Shown here one piece after another: positions 1-12,079 of a stretch of 64,000 nucleotides of DNA. The position numbers and the translations under genes were made by a program. Each line of letters starts with the position of its first letter. Position 1 is the stretch's first letter. Origin of the DNA: Porites lobata (Eukaryota > Cnidaria > Anthozoa > Scleractinia > Poritidae); assembly GCA_942486035.1 (NCBI GenBank), contig CALNXK010000026.1, positions 1,767,001-1,831,000 of the forward strand, written 5' to 3'. The notes beneath the pieces were generated by a model that was not told the origin of the DNA, searched no databases, and was given only the letters and a program-made list of their open reading frames with translations.

Positions 1-591
1 CCCAAACTCGGCCGCATTTTGAAATTTAAACCTCAGCAGTGTTATAAACTCATTAAAACCTTATTACAGACTTAAAATGAGGGTAGGTTAGGTTTTGAGC
101 TGTGGCCACGGTTTGCTCGATTTTTCTGTGCATTCGCTCTTAAACTCCAAAACTAAAAGTCAGAGAAGTGAGCCAAAGTGGCTTTTGAAATATCTCATCA
201 CACCTAACCGCTGTGCTTCAAATCGGTTGACCACAACTTTTGGTCCCTGGAACACTTTCTCAAACAGTGGCACTTAAATTACTATCTTAATGAGTATATC
301 AAATTGTAACTCACTCTTGGCTATCCTATACGCTATAACGTGTTCGTTGAATTGTTTACTACTCCAACTTCTTCGTACCACTCCAACGAATCCCGCCGCT
401 GAGTTCTTCCATTGAACAGGGTGTGGCGGATGATGACCTCCTTAACAACAATGACAATGCTTTCTGCAGCGACAACAGTGAAGAGGGTCATATGTCAGCA
501 GTCACATCCAAAATTAACAATGTTGTCAGAACGACCCCAGCAACTACTAACGGCAACTGACGGAGAAACGTTTTCGACTCCTGCGAATTGA
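1..591. other. Non-coding flank, no gene seen
   Basis: I see no supported exon here. The open frames are short, lack domain signatures and have no good splice context. The segment ends at the left tip of a fold-back element. Confidence 0.4.
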
Positions 592-989
592 ATAGAGTAC
601 CGAAGTGATGACGTCATAAAAATGAAATTTGTGAAATTATGGGATTTGTTAAGATATTCTGAAAGAACAACGTCCAAGACGCCTACTCGCCAAAAATTAG
701 CAATTCGGGCCAAATTGTCTCTGAGATATTAGCCCAGTTATGCTGTGACGATTCCATACAAATCCTTCTAAATTTGGCTTGGTTCATAAGATTAGGAACC
801 AGGTAAGATTTAGAAGGATTTGTATGGAGTCATCGGAGCATATCTGGGCTAATATCTCAGAGACAATTTGCCCCAAATTGCTAATTTTTGGCGAGTAGGC
901 GTCTTGGACGTTGTTCTTTCAGAATAGCTTAACAAATCCCATAATTTCACAAATTTCATTTTCTATGACGTCACACTTCGGTACTCTAT
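592..989. mobile_element. Fold-back MITE with TA target duplication
   Basis: The two halves are near-perfect inverted copies of about 150 bp around a short centre. The tips read TA|GAGTACCGAAGTG on the left and CACTTCGGTACTC|TA on the right, which fits TA target duplication as in Tc1/mariner-type elements. It has no coding capacity, so it would be a non-autonomous element. The small open frames inside it are shadows of the palindrome. A diverged relative lies near 37.34-37.56 kb. Confidence 0.7.
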
Positions 990-2134
990 AGTATGCAATA
1001 GATTTGATTAAATCTACAAGACATAAAAATAGGATAAGTGAATATCCTGAGAAAATTAATTTCACGAAATAGGATTTAATCAGTAAATGAACACAGTCGA
1101 ACCTCAAGTAAGCGATATCGTCCCTTTTGACGATCCAATCAACAGAGAACCAGCTCTATCGAGAACAAGTGTGGCACGTCTACTATTTCGAAGAGAATTT
1201 ATTTGCATACAATTTCAAGTTACAAAACGCAGCACTATGTTTTCGCCCGTATTTGCCGCTTTAGAAACTTCAACTCAATCTAGCTTTCACTCCAGAAACT
1301 AACCCGCGAATACAGTCGCCTCTCCGGACTCTCTCCGGCATCGCTCCCCAACGCTGGAGACGTTTCGCAAGACGTTTTCTCCCTCGTTAAACGTCCCAGC
1401 TACGGGGATGATGAGAGAGGGGCTGTTTTCGCTTTTAGAAACCGGCCTAAATTTGAGTGACCGCTCCGTCTATTAGCTCAGGGGCGAGTTTCTCGATAGG
1501 CCCGATAACTTTTAGGGCCCGAAGGCTAATTTTGAAATCAAGTTGACTGAGTTCGGCGGTCGATTCTGGCAATGGTATGGTACGTGCTGGAATTGCCGAA
1601 GATAGCCTGACCCAACCCCTTAAAAATAGCAGAACTTTGGCGCTGACTGGGTCGGTTGAAGGAGTAGGTGGAAGCGACGTTGTCCTATTCTCGGCTTGCA
1701 CTGTCAAGCAATGAAAAATAAAAATGCAAACCATTCAATACAGAAGGACTAGAATCTGGGAAATGAAACAAGACAAAACCCTTGCCAAGAAATATTTCAA
1801 ATGCGAGATATTGGGAAAAACGGTCTACCTAAATTTATAAAGCTTTGTATGGAAACGCCATGTTGGTGTCCCTTTCAGGAACACCAATATGGCCGCCGGA
1901 TACCAAAAGAAACATCTGTTTTCAAGTTTTGCTACTAATGCGTGAATTCTTCGCTTGAGAAACCCATAATGATTACAGTAATATTTTTTCTGAGACAAGG
2001 ATTCTTTAGATTGCAAAATCTCCCAAAATCGGTAACGTTTTTAACCCACATAAGAGCTTTCCCAGCCGCCAAAAATCAAATCAAATCAATTTCAATTTCA
2101 ATCTCCCGAGCCAGGGGCTCATGTATTAAACGCT

Positions 2135-2166
<32 letters not shown>

Positions 2167-3850
2167 TGCCAGCTAAATGCCGCGTCACGCAAAAGCATGG
2201 AAGTTCAAGCGTCCTCTCTCGCAAAACGAAGAACCCTTTCGAACCAAAAATTTGTTTATGTAAAGGTGTTTAGGTACTGTAATACCTCGTGAAAGTAGAA
2301 ACTCAGAAGAATCGATAGTTTCTAAGTTTGATTTTTGGTGACGTCACGTGCAACCCAAAAATTTTTTCCTTCAATTTGATAATCTTGTTTTGTAGGGAAA
2401 TAATTCGTTTGTTTTACGGTGAATAAATCGTATTGTTAATAGATATGTTTCTGTCTAAAAGTATTGGATATTGTTATTTAGGTCCCTTATGACATCAAAT
2501 TGGAACGCTGACAGGTTTGATTTCAGATCAGCCTCCGCAATAATAATTTTTCCTGCGCAGGGCGGCTACATATTCTTGTATTCCATTGCATAATACCATT
2601 AAATGCTAGTTTTAGTTCGTTTTCTCTTTATTTCTTTGTAATTGCCTAAAGGATTTAACCTTGTTTAAATAATAAAACGTTACGTTATGTCTTATATGTC
2701 TTAATTATGCCACGAAATCTGTGTAAAACCGTTAGAAATTCTATTGTAAATGATTATAATAAAGTTCACAGATATAACTCGCACTCTGTCAAAAAGTCAA
2801 AAAGATGGAGCTAGAACTGTCAGCCATCTGCTAATAGATTTTTTTGAAAATTAGAAAGTAATGCGTGGGGAATTTAATGGATTCCTTATCATAAAACAAA
2901 TGAAGAAGCCTTGACTGTGTCCTGTTCTGTCGTAAAGGGCGTAAGAATTGTCTAGAGCACTCAAGACGTAGGGAGAAACACTCGACTACTTCTCGCGTTT
3001 CCCCTCCACTTCTTTCGTGCTGTGGCCGCTTCCTGAGTGCTTCGAAAACAGAACAGAGCACAGTGAAAGCTTTTTATTTGTTAAATAAGATCTACTTCCT
3101 TTGCTTCCAGCGATGAATAATTGTGATAAGGATGTTACTAAAATGGAGAACGAAGAATGGGGAATGGGGAATGGGGAATGGGAATGGGGAATGGCAAATG
3201 GAAATTGGAAAGTAAGAAATCTTGGTAAGCGTTCTCATCATACTAAAATTCGGTTGTTGTTGTCCAGAAGGCGAAATCCCGAGGTGGCACTCGGGTAGCC
3301 CGCGTATATATTAAGGAAAGTACTTACAGTTGAAATATACAGTGAGTAGGAGCCCATAACTCGGAGCGAGCAACTTCCGTGTTCTCGTGTTACGGTATTT
3401 TCTCGGACCAGTTTATTTTTAGAACGATTTTGGCGCGAATTTTAAATATCTTTTAAATTTCACAAACCAGTCAGCAAAACCTACAGACGTAAAAATGATA
3501 TATTTTTTGGCCTTTTAATAACGTTTACTTTTCCTTATTGATATCTTTTACTTCGAAGGAACTCATAGACATGGTGGAGATTCTAGTTTCGCGGGGAAAA
3601 AGTGCCCTGAAATGTGTCTAAAAATATACTAGTCCGTAAAAACGCCTTGACACAGGCCAAGTTGGGGAGTTGCTCGCATCCGGGTAATGAGCTCCTGAGT
3701 GTGTATATGCCAAAAAAAATCTCGCGGATTTGCTTGAACAGGGGCCGAATGGAATTGTAGGGTAATGATGACGTTTCCACTGTTCGCACCGGCAAGTAAG
3801 AGATGGTTAGGATGACATAAAACAGAAAATTCCGAAAGGACCGCTTAGGT
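990..3850. other. Intergenic repeat-rich DNA
   Basis: No gene is supported. Visible structure includes a probable decayed inverted element near 1.30-1.45 kb, whose right part resembles the TTTTCGC fold-back repeats elsewhere in the window, and a short GGAATGGG-type tandem near 3.16-3.20 kb. The rest is AT-rich without recognisable domains. Confidence 0.35.
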
Positions 3851-3863
3851 AGATTTTGTGACA

Positions 3864-4088
3864 TTTATTGTACAGTGTATAAAAATTAGAAAGTCACCTG
3901 CTGTACGTTTTGAAAGAAAGGGACACGGATCAATCACCTGCTGTACGTTAATGAAAGAAAGGGATTTTAATGAATGCGACGAGTTTTCAGAGATGGGAAG
4001 TGAGGTGGTGGCAGTTTTGGATGCCCTGGCCATGGCTAATTTTGATGAATTGGTTATACTGTCAAGCTATAGTGACAGCCATGAGTGA
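3864..4088 (+). other. Unrecognised small open frame, possible exon relic
   Basis: The frame includes an acidic stretch (from about 3951: ATG, KERDFNECDEFSEMG) and ends at a TGA overlapping a GTGAGT donor-like site. A 25-30 bp segment (CACCTGCTGTACGTT) is directly duplicated at about 3896 and 3937. I do not recognise the product. It could be a first exon of a lost transposase gene or chance. No downstream exon was found. Confidence 0.15.
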
Positions 4089-4099
4089 GTCGTGACGTA

Positions 4100-7000
4100 T
4101 TGGTCACCTAATGATGTTCTTTCTAATAACAATAAAAATTTCACTTCTAACTGATTTGACTGAGAAACTCCGTAACTATGCAAAACAGAAGTCGCTTACT
4201 TGTCCTAAACATAAGTGAAAGAATACGTTTTTATGATGTGGCTACAATAGTGCGCACGCTCTTATTGGCGGTTTTTTTTTTTTGTAATGACCGGATATTA
4301 CCAGCTAGGTGTTTAAGGCATATACAATCTGTGTTTAACTTGATAGTGGACAATGATCCTTATGGACATCCATGTTTAATGGTCAATTGACAGCTGTCAA
4401 AAAGGGTATCCGCTGACCAGTGTCACCTGACTGCATTGCGGGCTAAAGCGTACGATTTATTGGGCTGACGTGTTTTCTTAAAGTTATCCGCCGACCAGTT
4501 GTTGCTTTTAATTGGTTGTTGGCTCAGGTCTTAATGAAAAGGCCATAAAATACCTCGTCTGTTTGGTCATTACAGGGAAATCTCAGACCAAGCCCTTGGT
4601 GTATTGACTGAGTGATGGGTCAATACATCATGGCTCCCGGTCTGAGATTTCCTTGTAATGACCTCACCCTCGGTTAATAAGTAGTATATAGTATACAATT
4701 TCACTTGTAACATGGGAGTTGCATAAAAAAAAATACATTTGGGCAGGGTAAACGTTAGAGAAGCTCAATTTTTGGGTTGAGTTGGTCGCGTTTGTCTACT
4801 GATAATCACAACTTTATTAAGTTGACGCTAAAAAAAAATGTTTTTTGATTGTTGACGACTAACTTAAAGCTGTTTGATGGTTGACGGGTAATTCCATCAT
4901 CAACGGGCTGCAATAAGTTTGAAGAGCTCACGTACATTGACAGTCAGCTTCCCATGCACCTTGGACCCATTATAATGACTGTATTTAAAGCGTCTGCAAT
5001 GACTGTCAACGACAAGTTTACGAGATATTCATGACTGGATAAAATATGTTCTCGTGTACGTTTTGGCATCAATAATACAAACGCGAGAAATTTTAAATTC
5101 GTTATATATCCAAACACGTTACAATGTGTGATCTTCTTTGCATTCGAGCGTTATCAATGAGTTTCATTAGCAGTGATGGATCCAGGGGAGATGCCCGGGG
5201 GGGCCGGGCCCTCACCTTATTTTTAGACCAAACTGAGGCCCGAAGGGCTGCAAAAATGTTTTTTGAGACCATCCCCCCCTCCCCCTTTATCTGAAGGTCT
5301 GGATCCCCAACTGATTATATCATTAACCCATCAAACAGTATGTAACAGTTAGTCCCAATGGTCCCAAATAGTTACAAGAAAACAAAAGAGAGCTTAGCAT
5401 TGAAATTAGGGTGTAGCTGCGTATTAGTCCTCTATCTTTTTCCGTGACGTGTTAAGTAAAATCACGTTGGTTATCACTACATCTTTAACAATCAGTTTGA
5501 GGAATTCACGAGGATGAACATTTCTCTAGGCCTTCACGTTGACAGTTTACAGTGGCCAACTCGAAAGCCTACGCTCCTTTGGCCACTGTGCACATCCTCT
5601 CTAGATTTTCCATTTATTAATATTTTAATATTTGCCGAATAGTACATTTCTGTAAAAAAAACTTTATATTCTCTATGTGTAAGATTAAATCATTTGAACA
5701 ATGCAAATAAAGTTGAAGTTGAAATTGACGTTGAAATTCAGTTTCCTAAGTAACTAAAAAAAAAAAACTTTGGGGCTCAGTTGAATATTAGATAAATATA
5801 TGTTTAAAGAAGCTGTCGCAGTTGAAATATCCTGATAACATGTGATGTACCCCTCTCGGCTGTAGTCAATATGCAAGTGAATATATCACACGAACCAGTC
5901 AAGAATAATCTCAAATGAATATTCTAAACACCTATTGGAGTACACAAGAAGAACTCAAAAGCGTTAACTGGGGCTTAACTGGTGACGATTAGAATGTCTT
6001 AGAGTGGTTTAGATATTACGATACAGTTTGGAGATAATTATACAGTGCTTGTCGACAGCAGTATTCTTTATTTCGGGCACTTTAAGGATTTGATAGATAT
6101 GATATTTTATCGGCAAAAATTGTTTGCTCACCTGGAATAATTTGTTTTTGAAGCCCAACGCAATTGATGATTAATAGACAATGTGCTTTATTAATGGCCA
6201 TTTTCACGGAACGGCTTTAATGTTGGACAAATGATCTGTCTGACTTTATCCGTCTGTTTTTCCGTCAATTTTTCCTGGCTTTGAAGAAGTATTATCCGTC
6301 TGTAGTGTGAAAACGGCCAGTATTTCCGATCTGGTAGAAAGGCTAGTCTGTGGACACCATATATGGGATACATATCTTACACATATATTAAGAATTAAAA
6401 ACGACAAAAACAATATTCCTGTTCATATGCCTTTAAAAGCTTGTTTTTGATCATATATTGCCTCATTTGCTTTTGTCTGGGTGATGGCTTGGTCTGAGGC
6501 ATTTCTTGCATTTGTCAAATCCTTTTCGATTCTGCATGACAAGTATGCCAAAAAAAGGAAAACCCATCAAATATTGTTTAGGCACCTGAAGTAATTATTA
6601 TTGAGCGTTAATGTACCACTCGTTGCTTTAATGATTAATGATAATAATACGTTGCTTCAGTCGCCTATATTCTGGGAGAAAGGTTGGCCTGACTGTTATA
6701 AGTTTCCTTGCTCGCTGAGGGGAAATCATGTTTAGGGTAATAACGTCACTGGTTTGTTTAGTAAATTACTTTTCTCTTCAGCTCCAGCTTTGCCCCGTGG
6801 GACAGTTTCGCACTCCTGAGGAAAACCTCTGCCGTGGTGTGTTGAAGACTTTTTGAATATTCTGACATCTTTTTTAAGTAGAGGCACTTAATAGGGGCAC
6901 CCAAAGACTGTTTTCTGTAAAATATCTGTTCGGAGAAGCATTAAATATTGTCTAGAATTTTATATAGCTTGAGGACGGCTAAATATTTTTAGATGACCGT

Positions 7001-7610
7001 TTCGTTCATGTACCATTTTCGAAGCTTACCTAATTAATCCCCTACGATTTTCTAAAGTTTAATTTTTCACATTCCACACTCCAGGTTAGGCTATTTTTCG
7101 TAGCAAAAATGAAGCGTAAAATTTTCGCATTCAAAAATGTGATGGGGAGAGGATTCAGAAAAATTCTCACTTTCGTAATACGTTAAATTGTATCTAAAAT
7201 TTGCGGAAAAAATAATACTTATAAAAGCACTTGTAATTTTGATAAGACCCAAGTTCCCCGGCCCTTGGATGATCGAACAGATACAAATTTTATAGCGCCG
7301 CTTAGAATGCATTTCTAGAGAGAGTACTCTGGGTAGCATAAAAAGTGTTTTCAATGTTAGGAGGAAACCTTCGTTGCATGGGTGCCCCTGACTTAAGACT
7401 TGAAAGCACTGATGGACAAACTACTGCGAAGAACTGCTTAACAGGAGATGCTGTGTCACGGAATTTGTAAAATTTCCCGCAAACAGTGGGAGCTGCCACC
7501 AAATTGATTGAAACAAAACATAACCGCTCAAAACGTTACAAGAAGGTAGAAATAACAAAGCAACTACAAAAGAAAGCGCGGATTCAGGCAGATTAAGGCC
7601 TGGTTCTGAA
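4100..7610. other. Intergenic DNA with short inverted repeats
   Basis: No gene is supported. Near 4.57-4.67 kb the sequence GGAAATCTCAGACC is repeated inverted as GGTCTGAGATTTCC, giving a fold-back of about 95 bp. Near 5.17-5.31 kb a G/C-rich segment is bounded by inverted GGATCC-containing ends. The remaining DNA is AT-rich and featureless to my reading. Confidence 0.35.
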
Positions 7611-7611
7611 T

Positions 7612-8140
7612 CAAGTGACCAATGCTTCAGTTAAACAGCGAGTTGGAATCTTGCTGATGCCAAAAATTGACAGAGCACATAAAAATTATCTTACACCCGA
7701 AATTTGAGAGGAAACCCATTGAGTATGGCACTTTGATTTTTCAACAAAGTAGTATAATTTGTATTGGCCGCCGTGTTGGAGGGCATCAGCTCTTGCCTTC
7801 CAACATGGCGGCCAAAACTACTTTTTGCTTATATCTTGTTAAACGTTTGATAGTTACGCTCAGATGTGCTGTAAACGTTACCACATCATCTTTTCAACAT
7901 TTTCCTTGAAGTTTTAGGTACAAAATTTATGTTCAGAAAGAGGAAATTCATAATTTTATAAATAACATTTTGGTCACGTGACCAGCTACGAACCTACTCA
8001 TTTTAAGAAAATGGTGCGTGTTTGAAATCACTATTATTTTGTTTAAGATATAACCCACTTATCGTTTTTCGAAGGCAAAATCATATAACTTTCATTTCAT
8101 GTCACATGAACTCTTAGTGCAAATGGCCTATTGCAATTTT
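7612..8140. repeat. Dispersed palindromic repeat, copy 1
   Basis: The segment is strongly similar to 56760-57510: it shares the start (AAGTGACCAATGCTTC), the CACCCGAAATTTGAGAGGAAA stretch in part, the inner palindrome around TTGGCCGCC, and the tail with TTGGTCACGTGACCAGC. This copy has an uninterrupted TTAA where the other carries a 213-bp insertion. It has no open frame of interest. Confidence 0.65.
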
Positions 8141-8149
8141 CTAACTACG

Positions 8150-9720
8150 ACGGTTAGCACCATCAAAGATACATAGCAAATGGTAAAACAAAACAGGAAT
8201 TAAAAACTAGCAATTCACCATTTTCACATAGACCGTTATAAACCTTGTTTGTCCAACATCCCACACCCCCCCCACCCCAAACCACCACCACCACGAAAAA
8301 AAAGGCATAACCCATTGTCTTCGATTTCTCTTGGGACGACTGTAATACCCAGTAGAATTTGGAAACAATGGTTATTCAAAATTTTAACAGGGTGCGTTAT
8401 GGTCTATGTAAAAATGGTGAATACGATCGAAACTCACATTGCTTGGTCACATGATAAACCACGCCCTCTATTGTCTGTCTTTATTTCCATGAGTATGCTT
8501 CAATCTTTGAAATGGTTATTTCTATAACGCTCTTTATTTAAATTTCCAAATGGTTATGAATAGGAGCTGCAATTTTCATTTAGTCCTACTCTGAAATGTT
8601 TCTCGCACTTACGTACAAAGGAGATGATCAAACAAGTTAGACTCCGGAACTATCTAAAACAAAAATGATCGCAAAAAAATTTGATTTTTATTGTGACTTT
8701 TGCGGTGACTTTTTTTTGGAAATTTTAGAATGTCCACCAAGTACATACAAGGGTTATGCAGATTCTTGTAAGAATTGCCCGGCAAACTCAGGCCACCTGG
8801 CCTCTCTTTGGACGTTCTACTACTGATTTTTTCCCGCTAATGAGATTTGAAATAGCTTGAAACACAGGCGCCCCAAGCTCGGTGCATAAATTACCGCGAG
8901 TTTCTATACTGTTTTGCATATTACGAACGATTTTAAGACTGTGTGAGAAATTCAATATAGTTGTTAAAACGTAGAAATATAGGCATAAATATAGAATTGA
9001 ATTGTATACTTACGTTAACTTGGGCCTGTTGTTACCGTTTCGTATAATCTGACTCAATCAATGGCCAATTTATACGGTTTTGCGGCTCGTTGTTTGTTCG
9101 CTGTTGTTTTCCTACATAAAGCAAAGGAAGGGAGGTGACTGTGTGCTGTCTCAACTCACAAACCTCTCCCGCATCAAAGAGCTTCAACCGCGCACTGATT
9201 CACCATGAAAGCGCCAAATCCCTTTAGGACAGGTCAGCCTCTTATCTCTTCCCCTCGTCATGGGTATTGCGATGTGTTTTTTTGTGCAAATTTTTTTTGG
9301 AAAGCTCTCGGTTCTGGGCAATCTGGCGTGCGCTTAGGTATCACGATGACTACGTGTTGCGTGCTCAACATGAATGCTCATCACTATAACATATGCTCAT
9401 CTCACTGGCTAATTCCAATTACGGCTCAGCGCAATCACAGGACTATCTGCGTTTAGGAAGATCTATGTTTTATAGCCAAATATTTATATAGAGCGTATTC
9501 ACTCACGTGGCCAGCATCTATGTTGATTAATACAAGTAAAAGAAAACTGTTACATAAGAAAAGAGTTCAATTCCCACTGGGTTGTCTTTGGGACACCGAC
9601 ATGGCCGCCATTTTTTTGTTTTGGAACACAATATGGCCGCCGTGACATCATGTGAATACGCTCTATAAGATCATCGCAGTTATGTGCGCAACTTACAGTA
9701 GATTGCAAAAAGAACGCCTG
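8150..9720. other. Intergenic DNA, no gene seen
   Basis: Open frames are short and lack domains or splice context. A C-rich/A-rich low-complexity patch lies near 8.26-8.31 kb. Nothing else is supported. Confidence 0.3.
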
Positions 9721-9749
9721 AAGAAATAATTAAAATCAATTAAAAAATC

Positions 9750-9830
9750 CAGGCTCGCAGGATTTGAACCCATAAAAAAATCTGCCATACAGAGGCATGG
9801 GTTCGAATCCCGTCCAAGACTGAGTTTTTG
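9750..9830. repeat. Back-to-back tRNA-like T-arms, SINE relic
   Basis: On the minus strand GGGTTCAAATCC, and on the plus strand GGGTTCGAATCCC, both resemble tRNA T-arm/B-box sequences. They face apart within 70 bp. No matching acceptor or anticodon stem could be drawn for either, so neither is a tRNA gene. The simplest view is remnants of tRNA-derived SINEs. Confidence 0.3.
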
Positions 9831-9865
9831 CAGAGGTTTTTTTTTCGCAATTGGTTAAGTTAAAA

Positions 9866-10260
9866 CTGTGAAAGGTTTGAACCCAGGAGTCATTTCAAAA
9901 GTAGGTTAAGTTTGATCGTCCGGGTGAACGTAGTTCTTAATGGGGCTGTTGTTGTTGACAGTGACTGACGTTCAGGCAACCTGTGCGGTAGTCATCTTAA
10001 GAGTGAAAGTGAGTTGTATCACGACAGTTGATGGCTTTGTACTCTGGTTATTGACCTGATTGGTTAATTACGTCGCGATGTTATTGGTCGTCTGTCAGTT
10101 GAGCCGTGATGTTATTAGCTATGAATACTCGTAATCAGTAATTGGTGCGTTTCGATCCGTCTATTGTCACACTGCACAGTTAAACAGTCGTCTTTTGTTA
10201 GTCAAATTGTCAGTTCTCCAGTCATTCTCTCGTAGTTAATTTGCATGATCTCGTCAATAA
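9866..10260. repeat. Dispersed repeat family R1, copy A
   Basis: It begins TGAAAGGTTTGAACCCAGGA and continues with GTCCGGGTGAACGTAGT and TTATTGACCTGATTGGT. Related copies are at 36129-36290 and 50210-50420. On the minus strand the better copies read a peptide containing NNSPIQDYV, so the family may be the 3' end of a retroelement reading frame. This copy is broken by stops. Confidence 0.55.
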
Positions 10261-10269
10261 GTCGTTTGT

Positions 10270-11700
10270 ACGGTGCTGGTAACTGTTGGCAATCTTTTCG
10301 AAGATACGGTTTAAGATGGAGAGAAGCGATATGGGTCTATAATAAGAGGGGCCAGATTTATCACCAATTTTGAAAATTGGAATTTCTTTGGCAAGCTTTA
10401 ATTCAGAAATGGATAGGTTCCAAATTCAATTGATTTACTGATGAGCATAGATAGAGGTTGGCTAATAATATGCTAAATTTAGCCGATCTTAAAATGCGAG
10501 TGGGAAATGAATACAGCCCGGAATAAATTTCAGATAGAGATACAGGGTTAAAAAAGAATGAACTAGCAAAGACTAACTTTGGTAGATACTCATGATCACT
10601 AAATTGATTGGTGAATTTGGCATTTTGGAGGCCAGGTTATGCCCTATAGAAGAAAAGTATTTATTTATTATGTCGGGAAACTCAGAGGGATTTTGTGACA
10701 CTAGATTGCTTCTTGATCATTTAAAAGAGATTATATCTTTGTGAGCTTTGTTTTTTCCGGCCTAAAAGGCTGTTGATGCCCTCCCATTTTTTGGATATTG
10801 GTAAAGTTTTCATCAAAATATTTTTGAAAATACATGATCTTTTTGCTAATTCTTGTGAGCGTTAACACTTTGTTCCAATAGAGTTTGTAGGTGGCGGTGA
10901 CGCCTGAACAAGAAAGATCATTTTCATTTTAATTGATTTCCTGATCCCCTTTGTTACCCAGGGTTTTAATAATCTCTTTTTCTTACGTTTCGATATAGTT
11001 GGCTTAATGAAAAGGTGCATGCTTATTGAGAGGTTTGTTCAGTTTATTGTAAAACACAGAAAGAGATTTGTTTACGTCATTCAGTCCTGAGACTACTCCA
11101 ATCGGGTCAAGTTGGGACAGTTCGTTTAAGAATTTTGCCTTTGAATAATTGGAGAAGTCACGAAGTAGAATTTTTTTTACTGTGGAGATCAAAGAGGTCA
11201 TTAGAAGAGTTTAGAATACAGAATTGAGAAAAGTGATCAGTTAGATCTGAGATTATATTTCCGCTTGTTATGGTATCTTCTAGATTGCTAGCAAAGAGGT
11301 TGTCAATAAGTGAATATGAGTTATGATGTACTCTCGTTGGTTTGTCAATTATTGGGGTTAAGTTGAAGCTGTGCAAGGATATTAAGATACATTTTTGGGC
11401 GTATTTGCAATTATGAAAGCGAAGGAGTTTAATTTTAAAATCACCCATCAAAAAGATCTGCTTGCCAGAGGCGCTGGGGTTTTCAAAATAAATTTTTTCA
11501 AATTATTCCTGAAAAAGCTCTGGGGAATTATGCTGCCTATAAACAACTTCGCATATTATATTTGCCATTTGGGTAGGTGTAACTTGGCCCAAAAGGCCTG
11601 AAAAGCCTCATTTAGAGCATTTTTCGATAATTGTGTATTTAAGATTCTCATCAATATACACGCCAACACCGCTCGCTTTCCGAATTTAAAAGCATTTGTC
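10270..11700 (-). mobile_element. Decayed non-LTR retrotransposon (LINE), EEP and RT fragments
   Basis: Read on the minus strand, about 11640-11690 resembles the GVGVYIDENLKY part of a LINE endonuclease. 11158-11451 continues with MMGDFKI...TPIIDKPTRV...LIDNLFAS and SDLTDHFSQF, typical of the endonuclease/exonuclease/phosphatase domain of CR1/L2/jockey-like elements. 10290-10382 reads PIFKIGDKSGPSYYRPISLL, the N-terminal motif of a LINE reverse transcriptase. Stops and frame changes separate these pieces and the catalytic RT motifs beyond were not found, so the element is dead. The short frames inside are not host genes. Confidence 0.75.
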
Positions 11701-11952
11701 CCCTTTTGCCCTCTGCTGGATCCCTGTAATGCAACAGTTTGTATGTGTGAATATTTTAAACTTACGGATTAATTATTCTTCAAAACTCCCACCAACATAC
11801 ATTGTAAAACTAACTGAACTGTGTACATTTTTATGTAATTAATTATTCTCTGAGACTATGTAACTTTTGCGAACACCATATTTTTTCTATTTATTTTAGT
11901 AAGTGTGGGGCTAGCGTGGTTAAAGAAATTTGTTGATTGATTGATTGATTGA
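11700..11952 (+). mobile_element. Probable LINE 3' end with short tandem tail
   Basis: The segment ends in a TTGATTGATTGATTGATTGA run preceded by GTGGGGCTAGCGTGG, which resembles the 3' tails of CR1/L2-type elements. It abuts the minus-strand LINE fragment head to head. Family assignment is by appearance only. Confidence 0.4.
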
Positions 11953-12079
11953 ATATCTTGAGGAGTGAAAACAACATCAAGATCTTTTCTGGAGTTGACG
12001 GCAAAGTTAGTCAATCTGAACAAGTCCGTATCATTTTTTATCTTGAAAGTTTATCCTATCTATTTCATGGGTTAAGTAA

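Noticed and set aside
9750..9830. tRNA gene
   Set aside because: T-arm-like motifs only; no acceptor, D or anticodon stem can be formed.
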